64,000 nt of DNA from Hermatobates lingyangjiaoensis (lineage: Eukaryota; Arthropoda; Insecta; Hemiptera; Hermatobatidae): contig JAPFBL010000009.1 in assembly GCA_026182355.1 (NCBI GenBank), forward strand, positions 434,001-498,000. The letters run 5' to 3'. Positions 25,077-38,089 of the stretch are shown piece after piece. The translations under genes were made by a program, and so were the position numbers. Each line of letters opens with the position of its first letter. Positions within the stretch are counted from its first letter, which is position 1. The notes below the pieces were generated by a model. That model was not told the DNA's origin, did no database searches, and was given only the letters and a program-made list of their open reading frames with translations.

Positions 25077-26050
25077 CTTTCAACTCCCGTCCAACTCTGA
25101 TAATGAAAACCATTAATATTATTAGGTTCACCTCAAATTATAATAGAATAAGAAATGCCAACCACTTAAATTCCATCATGCTAGTATCACAAGGATATCA
25201 ATTCCTGTGAACCGACTGGGCTAGGCTTTTAAAACTTCTTAACTAGATTCATCGAAATCTGAGATAGCCAAATAAGAATGATAAAAACTCAAATTGTACC
25301 ATTTCAAATTGGTTGTGTATTGCTATTAGTGGATCTCACCGATAGCACTGTAGGTTGGACTATTATAGAATTCTTCTAGCAATAAGGAAATATTTACGCG
25401 TTATGCTATAAGCAGACAATTGCCTGTAGGTTTTATTAAATGACTAAGGTTTTTAAAGAGAGTATTGTAACCAGTGAAGTTCATCAATACTGCTTAAATA
25501 GTAGATTATATAATATTTGTCGCTAAAAAACATACCATATACAATTAGCTCTATATTTATATACATAATTATCTGTCTGTTTGAATGCATTTACTAAGGG
25601 CTTATTAATATTGATGACATTTTACATTTTAATCCAGGTTGAATCTGAGTTTTCGCGAGATTAAATTGTTCTATACTAAAAAGTTGTCAATTTGTAAAGA
25701 TAATACCTTTTTGCATTTACTTTCTGTTTGTTTACATTTTAACTCATACCTAATAGTCAATGTAAGTTTTTAGGCAAAAATGAATTATGAAGCAACTTAA
25801 TTTACCAGAACACATATTTACATTGTCTTTTGTTATCTTTCAAACCCACAAACGTACATTTTATGAATTTTAGACTAAGCAATTCCCCAAAGAAAGGAAA
25901 TCTGTTGATATAAATCAACTTCTAAACCGATTAAAAAAAAAATTTTAAAATAAAACTCTGCGGATAGGGAAATGAAATTTATTATTTATTTCTTGTATCA
26001 ACTACCATCGAATAATTCTGAGAAATATATTTATTTTTTTAGTTTTTAGC

Positions 26051-26249
26051 TATGATTAGACAAAGGAAGAAACAGTAAGTTTCTACAAACAAAAAACATT
26101 TTATTAAACTACGACGCGTCTGAACACTTTCTGTTCATGATCACGTTACGGTGTTCATCGTCAGCACTAAGTGTTCGAACGCGTCGTTGTTTGATAAAAT
26201 CTTTGTTATTTGTGGGGACTTAATGTTTCTTCTCATTTCCAATCATAAG
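26051..26249. mobile_element. Inverted CGCG hammerhead dimer
   Basis: Arms 26051-26135 and 26165-26249 are inverted copies of moderate similarity (GACGCGTC, GAACACTT, ACAAA, AAGAAAC blocks). On minus, CTGACGA (26158-26164) starts an extended stem II, GAACAC with GTGTTC, then AGA and CGCGTC. On plus the remnant reads GTGTTC GAA CGCGTC. Stem II and palindrome match the ACGCGT family at 1594 and 2783, but here an A after GAA is lost on both arms. Confidence 0.5.
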
Positions 26250-26707
26250 TAAATACTATACAATAACTGCTTATAGCTCGTTACTTTTTAGTTTTTTAGT
26301 AAAACTAGAACATCTTTCAAGTATGTTCTAGAATATTGTACATTTTCAATTAAACATCCAAATAGTCTTCGCAAATTATTGGGACATTCATCCTGTATTG
26401 CTTGTTTTTTATAAACTACATATATATTAATTTCACGGGTGAAGTGGAAAAATCTGTTTGCAATCTTAGCATGATCCTTGTTTGTATTTATATTGCATTA
26501 ACAATTCACGTTTTATGTTTCTTGGCTTATTATCATTCACCTTTGCCAGGCCAGCTGTATTATTGTAATAGTAAATATATTACTTTAGTACTATAATAAT
26601 TAATATGTGCTACTTATAATGGATGAACTAAAGCAATTTCTGTATAGAATGAGATAAGTTCTTATTTTGAGGTAAATTTTAAGAATACACCATTTATAAT
26701 ATCTTAG

Positions 26708-26958
26708 GATATTCGAATCAACAACATTTGATTGAGGCTGTAGTAGGTCTGGTTTTTGTAAGGAGAAGTCCCTTCGTTAATGAATTGGTCCTTCAGTACG
26801 GTGAAATGGAGGTTCTGCTGGCAGATGACATGAGGCAGGTTGAAGTCAAATTGAATGTTGAGAGCGAACTATTTGGAAGAATGAATATTCCAATGGGAGA
26901 GGGAGAGGAAGGATCTATAATGGAGATGTCCTTGGAGGAGGAGGTCTTTAAACCCTGA
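26708..26958 (+). CDS. Candidate coding exon, unknown acidic protein segment
   Basis: An acceptor-like ATCTTAG ends at 26707. The frame then stays open for about 83 codons to TGA at 26956-26958: YSNQQHLIEAVVGLVFVRRS, then FVNELVLQYGEMEV, VEVKLNVESELFGRMNIPM and an acidic tail GEGEEGSIMEMSLEEEV. Base composition is more even than the flanks. The pyrimidine tract is weak, there is no AATAAA nearby, and the opposite strand is also open over much of it. No family recognised. It could be a terminal exon or a repeat fragment. Confidence 0.28.
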
Positions 26959-28586
26959 GCACCGGCCCAGCCATCCTCCTGCCAACGCCGCCGCTGCACT
27001 AGCAACAACCTTCTTTCTTTCCTAACCTCAAAACCACTAGAATATTTCATTCTTTTTTTTTTTGCATCTATTGTACTTTTAGAAAATATTGCTTCCTTTT
27101 AAACAGAGTATAGTTTTGTAAAGGTTTTTCCTTTCATGTTCTTAATGAAGCACCGTTTATAGAAGGACTCAAGGGAATGAAATTACGATAATTATTGGCA
27201 GTAAAAGAGTCATCCTTTTAGCTGACCACCTAAACATGCTTTCTGTTTCCCTGGAATATTGCAAGAAATTAGCTTATATACCTAGCTTTGCCAGACAAAA
27301 ATATTATAGTCGAATTCATAAATGTAAGCTTATCTCAAAATAATCTAATTTTCTATGATTCATTTAAGTTAATAAACAAAGAATATAAAATTACAGATCA
27401 TTACAGATCATAAAACAAATGTAATATCCTAAATAACATATACATCTGACAAACAATTTTGGAAAAAGATTGAAGTACAGTCTTATAGTATAATACCTTT
27501 AACACCATGGGAATTTCCTATGTATATGTGGATTTTTTTTCTCACATGGAATCTCATGAGATCTGAATTAGATATAGTACTATCAAACTATGTAAAACAA
27601 AGGAGCTAGTTTTAACCATCTCATAATCATTTACTTCTTTGTTTTCCAATATTCACTCTTGTAAGTTGTATGCTTTTTGTGTTCTTGAAAAAGGCAAGAA
27701 ATGATGTAAACTGTGTATTGTTTTCGCACCAATATTGATATGAAAGCTTTTACATTCTTTAAGTGTATTTAGAGAAAAAAAATTTTAACGAGTACCTGAG
27801 ATCGTAAAGATTTGAGACTGATAGTTCAACACCGTTTTAAAGGGACAGTGTATTAAAATTTACAAGCACATTTAAAGCAAATTTAAAAAAATAATCGCAA
27901 CAGTCATTGTCAGGTGAATATCATAATGCAAACAGTGGCAAGTTTTACGTTGAAGTCTTCTGCTCAAAGCAGCCTTAGCAGAGCTCCTGGATTTCTGACC
28001 AATTCCACTGTCTTCGAATTTGATATTTTTTTCTTATGGGAGATAATGATACACACAGACATTGCCTTTTATATGATAACTGATATTAATTATTATATTG
28101 CTAATTATAATCAACAAATGAATCACTCAGTGTCACAATTATTTAAAACTAAACCAGATGAATGGAACTGAAAAACCTGGAATTTTGGAACCTCCGCTAT
28201 TGGTGTAACCTCCTTTTCGTCTTAATGTTGTCGATTCATTAGTATAGCAATGTAATAATTAGTAACTAAAATATTTATAATAATTATTGTTAGTGTTTTT
28301 CTTAAGTTAATTTTTAATCGTCATTATCTTAAATCTCTGAAGATGGTCTAGGATGACTGAAAAGTAGGAATAATTTATTGTGTAGTTTTTTGTTGTTGTT
28401 AGATTTATAACATATTATTGGATTATCGTTATGGAATTCAAGAATAAATCATTCGGAGAGTTAGTGTTCAATTTACCTGAAGTGTTGAAAACCAACTTCA
28501 GAAAATTTGAGAAATTAAATAAAAAACGAACGAAAATGAAAATTGGCCTACTTTTTAATAGAACATGTCTAAATGAAGGTCTGCTC

Positions 28587-28589
<3 letters not shown>

Positions 28590-28627
<38 letters not shown>

Positions 28628-28830
28628 AGAGAAACAGAGAGAGATTCAGAGAGTGAGAAATAGAGATATCAATAAAGTCAGGTAGGGCAAAGTAGGCAGA
28701 ACGAGAGAGAAAGAGTGAGAAAGTGGAACAGGGAGAGAAAGAGAGGGAGAGAGAGAGAGTGATAGAGAAGTGATGAGGTTAGGACAGACAGAGGGAGAGA
28801 AAGTGTTATAGAGAAGAGAGTGAGAAAACA
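28590..28830. repeat. (TA)n then purine-rich (GA) tract
   Basis: About 18 TA units (28590-28626) run into a 200-bp GA/AGAGAG-rich strand-asymmetric stretch. The reading frames on either strand here are low complexity. Confidence 0.85.
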
Positions 28831-29351
28831 GCTGACAGAAATTATTTTCACATATTTTTCTGAACGTCTTATAGACAATCCTTTCATACTTATGTATAAT
28901 ATTTCTATGCTTCATCTCCTTCTTGTAGAGTCTTCATTTTTCGTCTATTTCTGACTCAATTGTTGTAGATTATGCCATAATAAGCCATTCTTGTTGCGAA
29001 GTGTACATAAGTATTTAAATATTTCCTTTTTAGATGCCTTATTTCATTTATTACTTCAAATCTGGGAAGACAGAAGAATAGAAAACTTTTGTTTCCATAA
29101 TGCAGAGAGTAAATGAAAGTATTTAGAAAAGTAATAATTAAAAGAAGTGATTAGAAAACTAATAGATAATATAAAAGTGAGAAGTAAAATAAGTAAGAAT
29201 ATTTTATGTTAAGCCCTTATTTAAGATATTTTTTTCTAAGGTTTTCAAGAAAAAAGTAAGTTGTGAGTATTTAGGTTAGGAGTAGGGAAAGGGCCCTTCC
29301 TCGAAGAGACTTTGGGAGTTTGTCGAGACAAGGTATACGATAGGAATCGTA

Positions 29352-29510
29352 ATGAGCGTGAGTCAGAGAGCGGCGTTGGAGGATGACCTTACCGCCCTCC
29401 CATCTCTTTGTTACCCAACAACTAACCTTGCTCCTCCAGGCAACATCATTTCCAAATCAAATTCGACACAACTTGTCAAGAATTTCGTTGACAGTAATCA
29501 AAAAGTTTAA
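29352..29510 (+). other. Small open frame in a GC-richer island, unassigned
   Basis: ATG at 29352 opens 52 codons (MSVSQRAALEDDLTALPSLC, then YPTTNLAPPGNII) to TAA at 29508-29510. The island 29270-29440 is GC-richer than its surroundings. No family recognised, no splice signals judged convincing. Confidence 0.18.
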
Positions 29511-29975
29511 AAAAATATGCTTCTAGTCTCTATTAAAGAACTATCCATACAATTTTAGATTTACGGAAACCAATAAAATCTTTCCCCAACCCTGAAATAT
29601 ATTTTCAAACTATAAATTAATTGAATAACAAAATATTTATTTTCAAAAGAAATACACTTTTTTATAAAATATCAATTCATTTGTATCAGAACATTCTGAA
29701 AGCATTCAATTAGCTACTTCCTCCTTGCTTTGTTATTCAAGAATGTTACCGTAATTAATAAACTTTTTTATATAACAAAAGTTTAAATATGATGTTGACA
29801 CATTTTCTCCAACAGGTGTGGAATTTTTTAACTTAACCTATATTGATATTAAATTATATGTAATAAAAATTCACTATATACGCGTAAAACAAAAAAAACC
29901 CAACGTCTAATATCAGTAAAAAATTCAGAAACGCGATTGAAATTGCACTTTGGTCAAAAGGTGTTAGCCCTGGTT

Positions 29976-30021
29976 TCCCTCTCCCTCCCTCCCTCTCTCT
30001 CTCTCACTCTCTCTCTCTCTC

Positions 30022-30062
<41 letters not shown>

Positions 30063-30078
30063 ATATATATATATATAT
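29976..30078. repeat. (CT)n followed by (TA)n microsatellite
   Basis: Some 80 bases of CT repeats with rare interruptions, then about 9 TA units. It abuts an AGATCT-type hammerhead element starting at about 30078. Confidence 0.9.
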
Positions 30079-30250
30079 CATCAAACCACAATATGAAATG
30101 GGAAAACAAGACTAAAATCTTTCAACCGTAATAAGATATCAGAATCAAAAACCCAACTGAAACACTAGATGCAGAAAACATCTGGTGAGGGGTTGAGAAG
30201 AGTAGGAGGGAAAAGTGGTATTTTAAAAGGGTGAAAGCGCAGGAAAGGAC
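30078..30250 (-). mobile_element. Decayed AGATCT hammerhead element
   Basis: TCATCAAACCACAATATGAA, GGGAAAACAAGACTAA, then AATCTTTCAACCGTAA as the downstream half of the motif. The middle of stem II is deleted (AAGATATCAGAATC replaces AAGCGGTCTTCGTCAGAGTC). The body sequence with ACATCTGGTG and GGGTTGAG matches 5540-5600 and 39140-39190. Confidence 0.5.
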
Positions 30251-30259
30251 TAATGTCCA

Positions 30260-32790
30260 GAAAGGGATGTTAGGGGAAAGAAAGAAGTACAATAAGAACT
30301 TACTGTATGTTTTTCTAGTAGTATCTTCACGTAACAAGTGAGTATCTTCAAGTAAGTAAGTACTGTATCTAGTTAAAAGTTCCATAAGAAAATACATTGT
30401 ATTTTATACATTGAGAGCAGAAAGAATATCCCAAAGTAATTCATATCTAGTCAATTAATAGTTATATGTACTGCAAACTTAGCATAAAACGGTGGAATGT
30501 TTTACTATAGGTTTGAGTAAACATATTAAGCACTCCTGTCATCAGTCAATCACTATGACTGACTGATATATTTTGACTACACATATTAATTGATGTCTTA
30601 AGGTTGACTTAATGTATGACTGAATTGATTCCTATGAAAATAAAGAAATCAAATATTTGTTAAAGCTCCCATTTAGACCTTACTATTAAAAGTTGATCAT
30701 TTGGGAATATTGCTTGATTATCGATTAATTCACAGTTTACAGAAAATTGTTCATAGTAACACTAAGTGAAACATTAATAATAAAATCATTGAATGTAACC
30801 AAAGAGATTTGTGATATCATCTGATTAGTAATCAATTATTGCAATAATCACTTGATGTATTGCCCTTTTGTTTTCATCGTTTTTGACAGTTCATAAAAAA
30901 CATAATAATTGAATAATAAAGTTAATAATAAAGAAGTGAGGAGTATTTCAATTTGACTGAATTTATAGTTTTAATTATTTCAATCTTAAATAAATGAGAT
31001 TAATAGATTTAAATAAATAATGAGCGTTAAATTAAATCTCATTTATTTAAAACAGTTTAACTCACATAATAAATTTTTAAATAATTGAATGCAATTTATA
31101 ATAAATTGATTTAATTTGATTTTGAAGAAAAAAGTTATTTTAAAATGAACAGTGCTATCTGAACAAATGTCGAATTGTACACTTTAGAGAAATTAAAATA
31201 ATCTTTTGCAATTGTCAGGTGGCATATATATAGAAATGCATTTTTAATATATTCACACCCTCTAGAAGTATAATCGCCGGAGATGACGTCAAAATCACGA
31301 GACTTAAGTCTCCTTGAAAGTTCATATCGTTTATATATTTATTCCTAGATTTTTTTGTTGTTACCAAAACATAATATTATCATATCAACCTTGAGTGAAA
31401 TAAAAAATTCACTAAAAATAAAATTTAATTGACTCACATTACCCGTATTTGGCTTTATAAATAGCCAAATCTATTTTGATATTGAAATTAATTATTTTGT
31501 GTATATAATGCAATCTTTCACATTTTCCAGTTTTTTTTTTGGTATTTTTTCTTTCATCTTCATAAAAATAGAAGTTTTCAATCCTTGAACAGTCATACTT
31601 CATTTCTCTTCTTTAAGTAAAAATTAATTCTTTACTATTATATCAATTTTAATCATTAAGAAATGTTTGCATTCGATCCCTTGCAGTATTATATCAAATC
31701 TAAATATTTACAAACAACTTGTAACACTGCCACAAAATTAAATTTTAATATATTAATTTGTATTTATCCGATCCATTTTTTACATCCTTTTAAGATATTG
31801 TTACATTAAAAGACAAATCATTTTATTTTAAAAGTGTCATACTTTTTTTTTAGTAAATGATTTCAGAACTTATTTTAAATATTCATCTACAACTAATAAC
31901 GTTTTCAATCTTCATTGTACTGTAAGTATATTTTTTTTTTAAAAAAAAATAAGAAGGTAACAAACTCATAATCGCTAAAAACAAAAGGCCTGTGAGAAGG
32001 TATGAGAAAGAGTAACCTGAACTTCGTGAGACTTGCCAGGTGTATTCTTTCCACATGGTGTCTCCAACTACTTATATATATAATGTTTATGTTTGACATA
32101 GCCATTAATTTAATAAGTTTTCGATACCAATTCTAATTTCACTTATATTTAGTTTTATCATGTAGATTATCTTTATATCAGTAAACTGTAAATTTTAATA
32201 CATTTTGTGCATTTCTTTAGACAAGGACTCTAAGCTTTTACTTCCGCTGGGAGGAAAATAATAATAATTAAATTGACTCTTCGTTTTCTTTAAAATACTG
32301 GTTTACTTGTTTGATCATTTCTGTATTTTAGAGTATCTAATTTCAGGTGTTCCGAATGCACGTGAATGTGAATTCGTTAAAATTAAAGTATCAAATTTTA
32401 CACTTTGAAATGTAACTTGTACTAATAAATAAAAGACAAGCAATGATTTATACATGTAAATTTACGGTATAAGTATATACATATAAGTATATTACTTATT
32501 ATTTTTATTAATCTGGTAATAGAATTGCAAATAACTCAAATGAAAGCCAAATAACAAATGAGCCAAACTTTTCACCCTTAGTACAGCACAGAAGACTAAA
32601 GGTTATAAGTGTTTGAGTTGGAAATTACGAGTATTAACTTACCGCTGTTAATTTTCATAGATGAATAAAGTACAAACGAATGAAACATTCTATTAGTTTT
32701 GTTAGTACTTCAGAGATTGATAGTGTAATTTTAATTATCATAAACAATGTTTCTTCGAAAAATGTTCGTTTTATTAGAGCACGTTCAAAA
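30260..32790. other. AT-rich sequence, nothing recognised
   Basis: Low-complexity runs and chance frames only, until the minisatellite. Confidence 0.55.
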
Positions 32791-32800
32791 CAAGTTCATT

Positions 32801-33253
32801 GTCATAGAGTGACAGCTAGGTGTCGACTGCTAGCTATGCTCCCTGGCTCCCAGATGCGGCGTATTGTCATAGAGTGACAGCTAGGTGTCGACTGCTAGCT
32901 ATGCTCCCTGGCTCGCAGATGCGGCGTATTGTCATAGAGTGACAGCTAGGTGTCGACTGCTAGCTATGCTCCCTGGCTCGCAGATGCGGCGTATTGTCAT
33001 AGAGTGACAGCTAGGTGTCGACTGCTAGCTATGCTCCCTGGCTCGCAGATGCGGCGTATTGTCATAGAGTGACAGCTAGGTGTCGACTGCTAGCTATGCT
33101 CCCTGGCTCGCAGATGCGGCGTATTGTCATAGAGTGACAGCTAGGTGTCGACTGCTAGCTATGCTCCCTGGCTCCCAGATGCGGCGTATTGTCATAGAGT
33201 GACAGCTAGGTGTCGACTGCTAGCTATGCTCCCTGGCTCCCAGATGCGGCGTA
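32801..33253. repeat. 65-bp minisatellite, seven units
   Basis: Units start at 32801, 32866, 32931, 32996, 33061, 33126 and 33191; period exactly 65 bp. They are nearly identical: units 1, 6 and 7 read GGCTCCCAG where units 2-5 read GGCTCGCAG. The array is GC-rich in an AT-rich setting. Each unit holds a GTCA-TAGAG-TGAC hairpin and an imperfect palindrome AGCTAG...GTCGAC...CTAGCT. The last unit ends in GGCGTAC instead of GGCGTATT. Open frames across it are by-products of a period not divisible by 3. Confidence 0.95.
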
Positions 33254-33989
33254 CACAGTTTCCGTTCATTGCTTCTCCTTGACTGCCAACGTCATAGCGA
33301 AACTTGATAAATATGTGAAATATGCACTGTACACATGCAAAATATTTGACGCCGAAAAAAAGCTGTCTTGACTGAACTGTCTTCACCAATGACCCACTCT
33401 ATGAAAATGGGGCTATTCCCAAAAGCATTCAAGTGGCGAAAAATTTATGATGTAACATGATTTATAATAATTTATATTAGACTGAGACAACCAAATTTGA
33501 AATGAAAAAAGCAAACATTAAGATCTAACTTGGTTGGTAAAAACACCTGCATCATTAATAAGCTAATATCAAAAGGATAACAAACAACTGTCACCAATTT
33601 TACCCTCTTAGAGTTTTTTCAGAATTTTTTTAGAATTTAATGACATCATAGAGATTCACTTCTTAACCAAAGATATGACAGATGGAATTAGTAATCAATA
33701 ATGTGTTTCCAGATTTTATCTAGAGTCATTTTGTTTTTAAAATAATTTAATATGAATATATTTCTTTCAATTGTTTATAACTTTTACAGGCTTATGTATA
33801 GAACTGTCGAAGAAGTTATTCACATAACGCTCTTCAAGATGTAATTAACTATATATTTTTAGTTTATTAGTAGCATATTCATGGGAAGTTCGACTTGAGA
33901 TAGTGATGAGAAATGAACTAACATCTTGAATTCTTATACATTAATCTATATTTATTTTTCAATTATGTATGAACTAGATCACCAAGGTT

Positions 33990-34270
33990 ATGAGGGCCAG
34001 GGTAGATCAGTGGTTTGAGCACTTGGCTCTGGACTGGTAGGCCCAGCTCAATTCTCACTCGAGTCCTCGATTTTTTACTCAAGTTGCTCCTCGTCGGCCC
34101 CGAGCCTACACGATGCCTGTAAGATCTCTACTCCAACAAACTTGATTGAGGCAAAATTTAGAACTACCCATGTAAAATCAAACAAGTAATATGGCTCATG
34201 CATTATTGAACTGGGTGCCGAATAATAAATGAGTTACGCTTTCCGTATCTAGAAGAGCACTAAAGGTGAA
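33990..34270 (+). repeat. tRNA-derived SINE, plus orientation
   Basis: GGGCCAGGGTAGATCAGTGG, TTGGCTCTGGACTGGTAGG, then CAGCTCAATTCTCACTC as A- and B-box-like parts of a tRNA-like head. The body has TCGGCCCCGAGC, CGATGCCTGTAAG and TTGAGGCAAAATTTAG, and a tail AATAATAAATGAGTTACGC. It aligns with 63540-63800. Tail-like scraps occur near 24140 and 32545. Confidence 0.65.
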
Positions 34271-35389
34271 ATACCATAAATCGTGGCATTGGAAAACAAA
34301 TTTTTTTAAAATTATTTCACACCAAGTCTTGATTAGAAAAAAAATTCAAGAAAATGATACCCCCTCCCCAATTCAAATTGTACGTCATTTGGTTTCTTAA
34401 CAAATATAAGACAAACTCGCGTACAAGCAGATAAACAATTGATTTTTTATAAATATAGGAATGGAGAACGCCAGGCTACCCAACAAAATATATTCAAACA
34501 AATATATAAGTTAAAATATTAATAAAACTCATTATAAATGATTAATAATTTAATAACTTGTTAGTTTATAAATTGACAACTCATCTGTTTGTCAAGAGGA
34601 CAAATTGACTAAATTGATGCAATTGTCAAATCCAAATAGCCCTTTAGTCATTGGATTAATTTATTCTGATTTCAAATTAATTCATCAAAGCATTCATCAA
34701 AGAAATAACTGTAAGTGGATGTTTTCTATCTTTATAACTGATCTCATTTCATCAGATTCTATTTTGAATAATAAAACATCAACTAAGGAGATATCTCTTT
34801 TGGAAATTTTCTAATTAGTGCGAATCAAAGAATGCTCACTAATTATATATTAAATATAAATATACATTCATATGTATTATCGATATCAAGCTCAAATATT
34901 TTTTTGTTGATTTGGTATCTTATTACCAGAAATGACATTTTATTTTATTGAACCTTACTATTATATGAACTAAAGGATTATAATGGTTTTTAATAAGCTG
35001 ATTTTCCATCAAAACCCTAACAAATAGCTGACAAATAATATTTCATAAAATATTAATTTACTCAATAAGTAGGTAAATATAAATAAGAAATATTTTTTTT
35101 TAGCTAATTCAAACTTTAATTTGAGTTATATTCTCGATTAGAAGAATATCACTATTCTTGAAGATTCAGAATTCTTAAATGATTTTTTGAATTTATCATA
35201 AGTATAAATTAATTAAAGTTACATATCAATAATTCAGCAATTTTTTTTTCATAGAATTATTCTATCATGAAAAATTATTTTTCAAGTGATATTTTATGAG
35301 AATATTCGAAAGGAGGTCACATTAATATTAAGATATAACTCCGTGATTATGTATGTTGGGATTGGATTGTAGTTTTTATTTATCCTGGG

Positions 35390-35840
35390 GTAGAAATGGT
35401 CCACGATAATTACCCACCGTACCTTGATGTCCAACTAACTGTCACTACTTTGCAGATGAAGACGGGCATTCCACCCCACCGTCCATCCGAACTTCTCTCA
35501 TTCCCGAAGTGAACCCCATTCAAGATGGCCGACCTGTACGGACTACCTTACGGCTCTTAAGAATTGGATCGACCTCTCCGAAATGAATAATCTGAATTGG
35601 AATGAGGGCTGACTCGAAGGTAAGTACTACTGTGTTAGTTCAATCCTATTATAAATATATATTTGTATATATGATATCTATAGCTATGTCATATCTATAT
35701 GGTGCTCTATATTAATGTTGCTCTTCAGACAATATAAGTAAAGATACTGTTTCATACACAACGAGAGGTAAAACCCACCCAAAAGCAGTTCACCCTAGCA
35801 TCTACCCAACCTTGGGTATGGAATCACAGCCACCGTGAAG
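35390..35840 (-). repeat. Dispersed 400-bp repeat, minus copy
   Basis: Its reverse complement aligns with 48580-48970: the blocks TAAGAGCCGTAAGGTAGTCC, GAATGAGAGAAGTT, GGAATGCCCGTCTTCATCTG and CTTTTGGGTGGGTTTTAC have close counterparts there. An AT-rich stretch (35640-35720) interrupts this copy. Coding potential not seen; family unknown. Confidence 0.6.
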
Positions 35841-35953
35841 CCAAAATATTATATAAATAGAACCCCACAAATTGTTATAGAAAGAATTTTCTCATTTTTA
35901 TATAGTGGTGCAATTTTTTAGTTGATTAAATATGCTTGATTTCTGCATTTAGA

Positions 35954-36193
35954 CACGAGGTCTCCACTGTATCTAGCGGTACAGAGAGGACTAGCAGACG
36001 AGTTCCCACTAATCAGAGGGTCTACCCAACCTTGGCCACCTCACTCCCAATCACAAAAACGAAGTGTTTCGAGGTTTACTCAGATCGACTGACTCGGGGA
36101 ATCAGTGGCTCAGTCACTCTAAAGAGACAAATTTCTCACCGAATTTCATTTCTGCTGATTGTAGTGCCACCCAATGGCTCATATCCAAGTGTG
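35954..36193 (+). CDS. Candidate internal exon, unknown product
   Basis: TGATTTCTGCATTTAG is a good acceptor ending at about 35953, and GTGAGT near 36194 is a consensus donor. Between them one frame is open throughout (HEVSTVSSGTERTSRRVPTN, then TKTKCFEVYSDRLTRGISGS and SFLLIVVPPNGSYP). A second frame reads SPLYLAVQRGLADEFPLIRG, faintly ankyrin-like, before a stop at about 36100. It sits right beside a dispersed repeat and shares a CTACCCAACCTTGG phrase with it, so it may be repeat sequence rather than an exon. Confidence 0.22.
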
Positions 36194-36299
36194 AGTGTTG
36201 GCCAATACATAATTACCTTTAATTTAACACCTTTTGTCTTGAATACTTATTACAGCAGTCAATGTTATTTACGACACCTCCATAATTTGGCGGCCTAGA

Positions 36300-36400
36300 A
36301 CACGGTCTAGTTCGCTTAATGGACTTGCCTGGGTGACTTGCCCGTAAGGTCACTTGCATGCCTTGGCAACAGCGGCGTGGGTTTGAATTTCTTAACCTTT
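36300..36400 (+). repeat. SINE-head-like fragment
   Basis: GGTCTAGTTCGCTTAATGG followed 70 bases later by GTGGGTTTGAATTTC resembles A-box and B-box spacing of a tRNA-derived SINE. Short and isolated. Confidence 0.3.
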
Positions 36401-38089
36401 AGATGCTTGTATTATCTAGATTTTGTTTGCATGATTGGTTGTGGGGTGATAATAACCACAGGGTTATTTGCACGCCTATTAACATTAAAAATTTTGCAAA
36501 AGTACCATATGTCCTTATTTGTCACAGCCCCTGTGTTATGGAAGATCTTTTTATAATTTGTCAACTGTAGCTTACCCACAACTAAAATAGGTGCAAAATA
36601 AATAATAAGCAACAATCTTCATCCTAAAACAGTATTACAAGTGATATACTATATTGAAGCAAACGAACAGCAAATTTTATTAAATAAATTTTAAAAATAA
36701 AAATATAGATTATATAGAATGAACATATAGATGAGATTGTATCTTTGGGTTAAAGTGAAGATATAATTTTTCTAGAAAGGCATACCAGCACTGCATCACT
36801 GACAAGGGAGGTCCTATGGAAATTCATGTAATTATGTCTCACATGAAGTTTCAACTGTACATATTTGGTAACAATGAATTAAATTTTATCTTACTATCTC
36901 GGAAGATATTAAAAGTGAGGATAAAGTTTCAAATTTTAGTCATTTCAAGAACCATAATTAATTAGTTGATTTTCATCATACATATTATAATGATTCTAGC
37001 CATTTGATGATCAAATTTTTGAATATTGGTGAATTTTTGAGGTCAAGTTTGGTCCAATGGTAGCATGCTTTCCGATGATTCTGAAGATTTCAGTTTAAAT
37101 CTGATCATGTTTTCTATTGCACTTCATGATTTGGAGAGGAAGAAAGGCTGTTGCTCGAAGAATGTACAAGTATGATGTTAGATCATGGAAACTATTTTAA
37201 AAACTTTAAGGAAGAAAAATATAAGGCTTCCAACTACGAGTATAATGTGAGGGATGCTTCTTTAAGCAAATTCATAAAGGTAATTAAAAAACTTAAAATC
37301 TGAATTTAAATTTAGTTACAAACATGGGATGTATAATATGACAAGTATGTTCGTGGTGTGTACTCAGTGAGTTAAGTGATACATAATCTATAAATACAAA
37401 ATAATTAAAATAAAACAAATATAAATTAGGTGTCAAGGAGTTTGATATTATGTTTACTTATAGTAAACTTAAGTATGGTCCACTGCAGATCTTTTTCTTT
37501 AAAATGATCATGGCTACTCGTTCTCGCTTGAGTAGTTGTAATAAACAATAAAATAAGTATTAAATTATCCATTGAAACTTAATTAAATGCACAGAACCAT
37601 TAAGTAGTCATGGTTTATGAAATAGGGGGCCATATTCAACTTTAATTTCATTTCATGATTAAGGATAATCAAGCCCTAATTGGAGTCAAAGACTACTTGA
37701 ATTAATGATAACGCTCTAGCGGAATTGTTAATACAATATTCTTTTTACTTCTTCCAAACACAGATATTGTTCAGAACGTGTTTTCAAAATGAGCTCTGTA
37801 GTATAATTAAGATTACCCAAGGTCCTTTTCTTGGTCAAATATTGAAATTACACGGACTCAGAAGCATGTTTCTTTGAGCAGCCATGTCTTTTCTATTACA
37901 GGAAATTGATTTTATATTACAGCTTCCCTAGACCGAATTTTTCCTTATGATGTCAAAATTAAATATGAAACATTACTTTTATATTAATTTGTAATTTTTA
38001 TGTTTGAAAAATATAACATGTTAAATTTTATGCTAAAACAAAATACAAAAAAACACTTTCTCACTATCTTTTAACCCTCTCTTCACATG

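Larger units (their letters stand above)
34280..38080. other. AT-rich sequence outside the listed repeats
   Basis: 34280-35380 and 36410-38080 show no coding signal or terminal repeats; 35390-36400 is covered by separate entries. Confidence 0.5.

Noticed and set aside
28646..28915. Ser/Leu-rich minus-strand frames
   Set aside because: They are the GA/CT low-complexity tract read as protein.
32680..32877. 65-codon frame running into the minisatellite
   Set aside because: Frame depends on repeat phase; no coding signal before the array.
32801..33253. CRISPR-like array
   Set aside because: Units are contiguous with no unique spacers, in animal-type DNA; it is a tandem minisatellite.
33990..34070. 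Functional tRNA gene
   Set aside because: Only promoter-box-like parts are tRNA-like; there is no cloverleaf, and the same sequence continues into a SINE body.
35936..36298. 120-codon frame taken as a complete gene
   Set aside because: Starts at a non-ATG codon and only the part between splice-like sites is of interest; kept only as a low-confidence exon.
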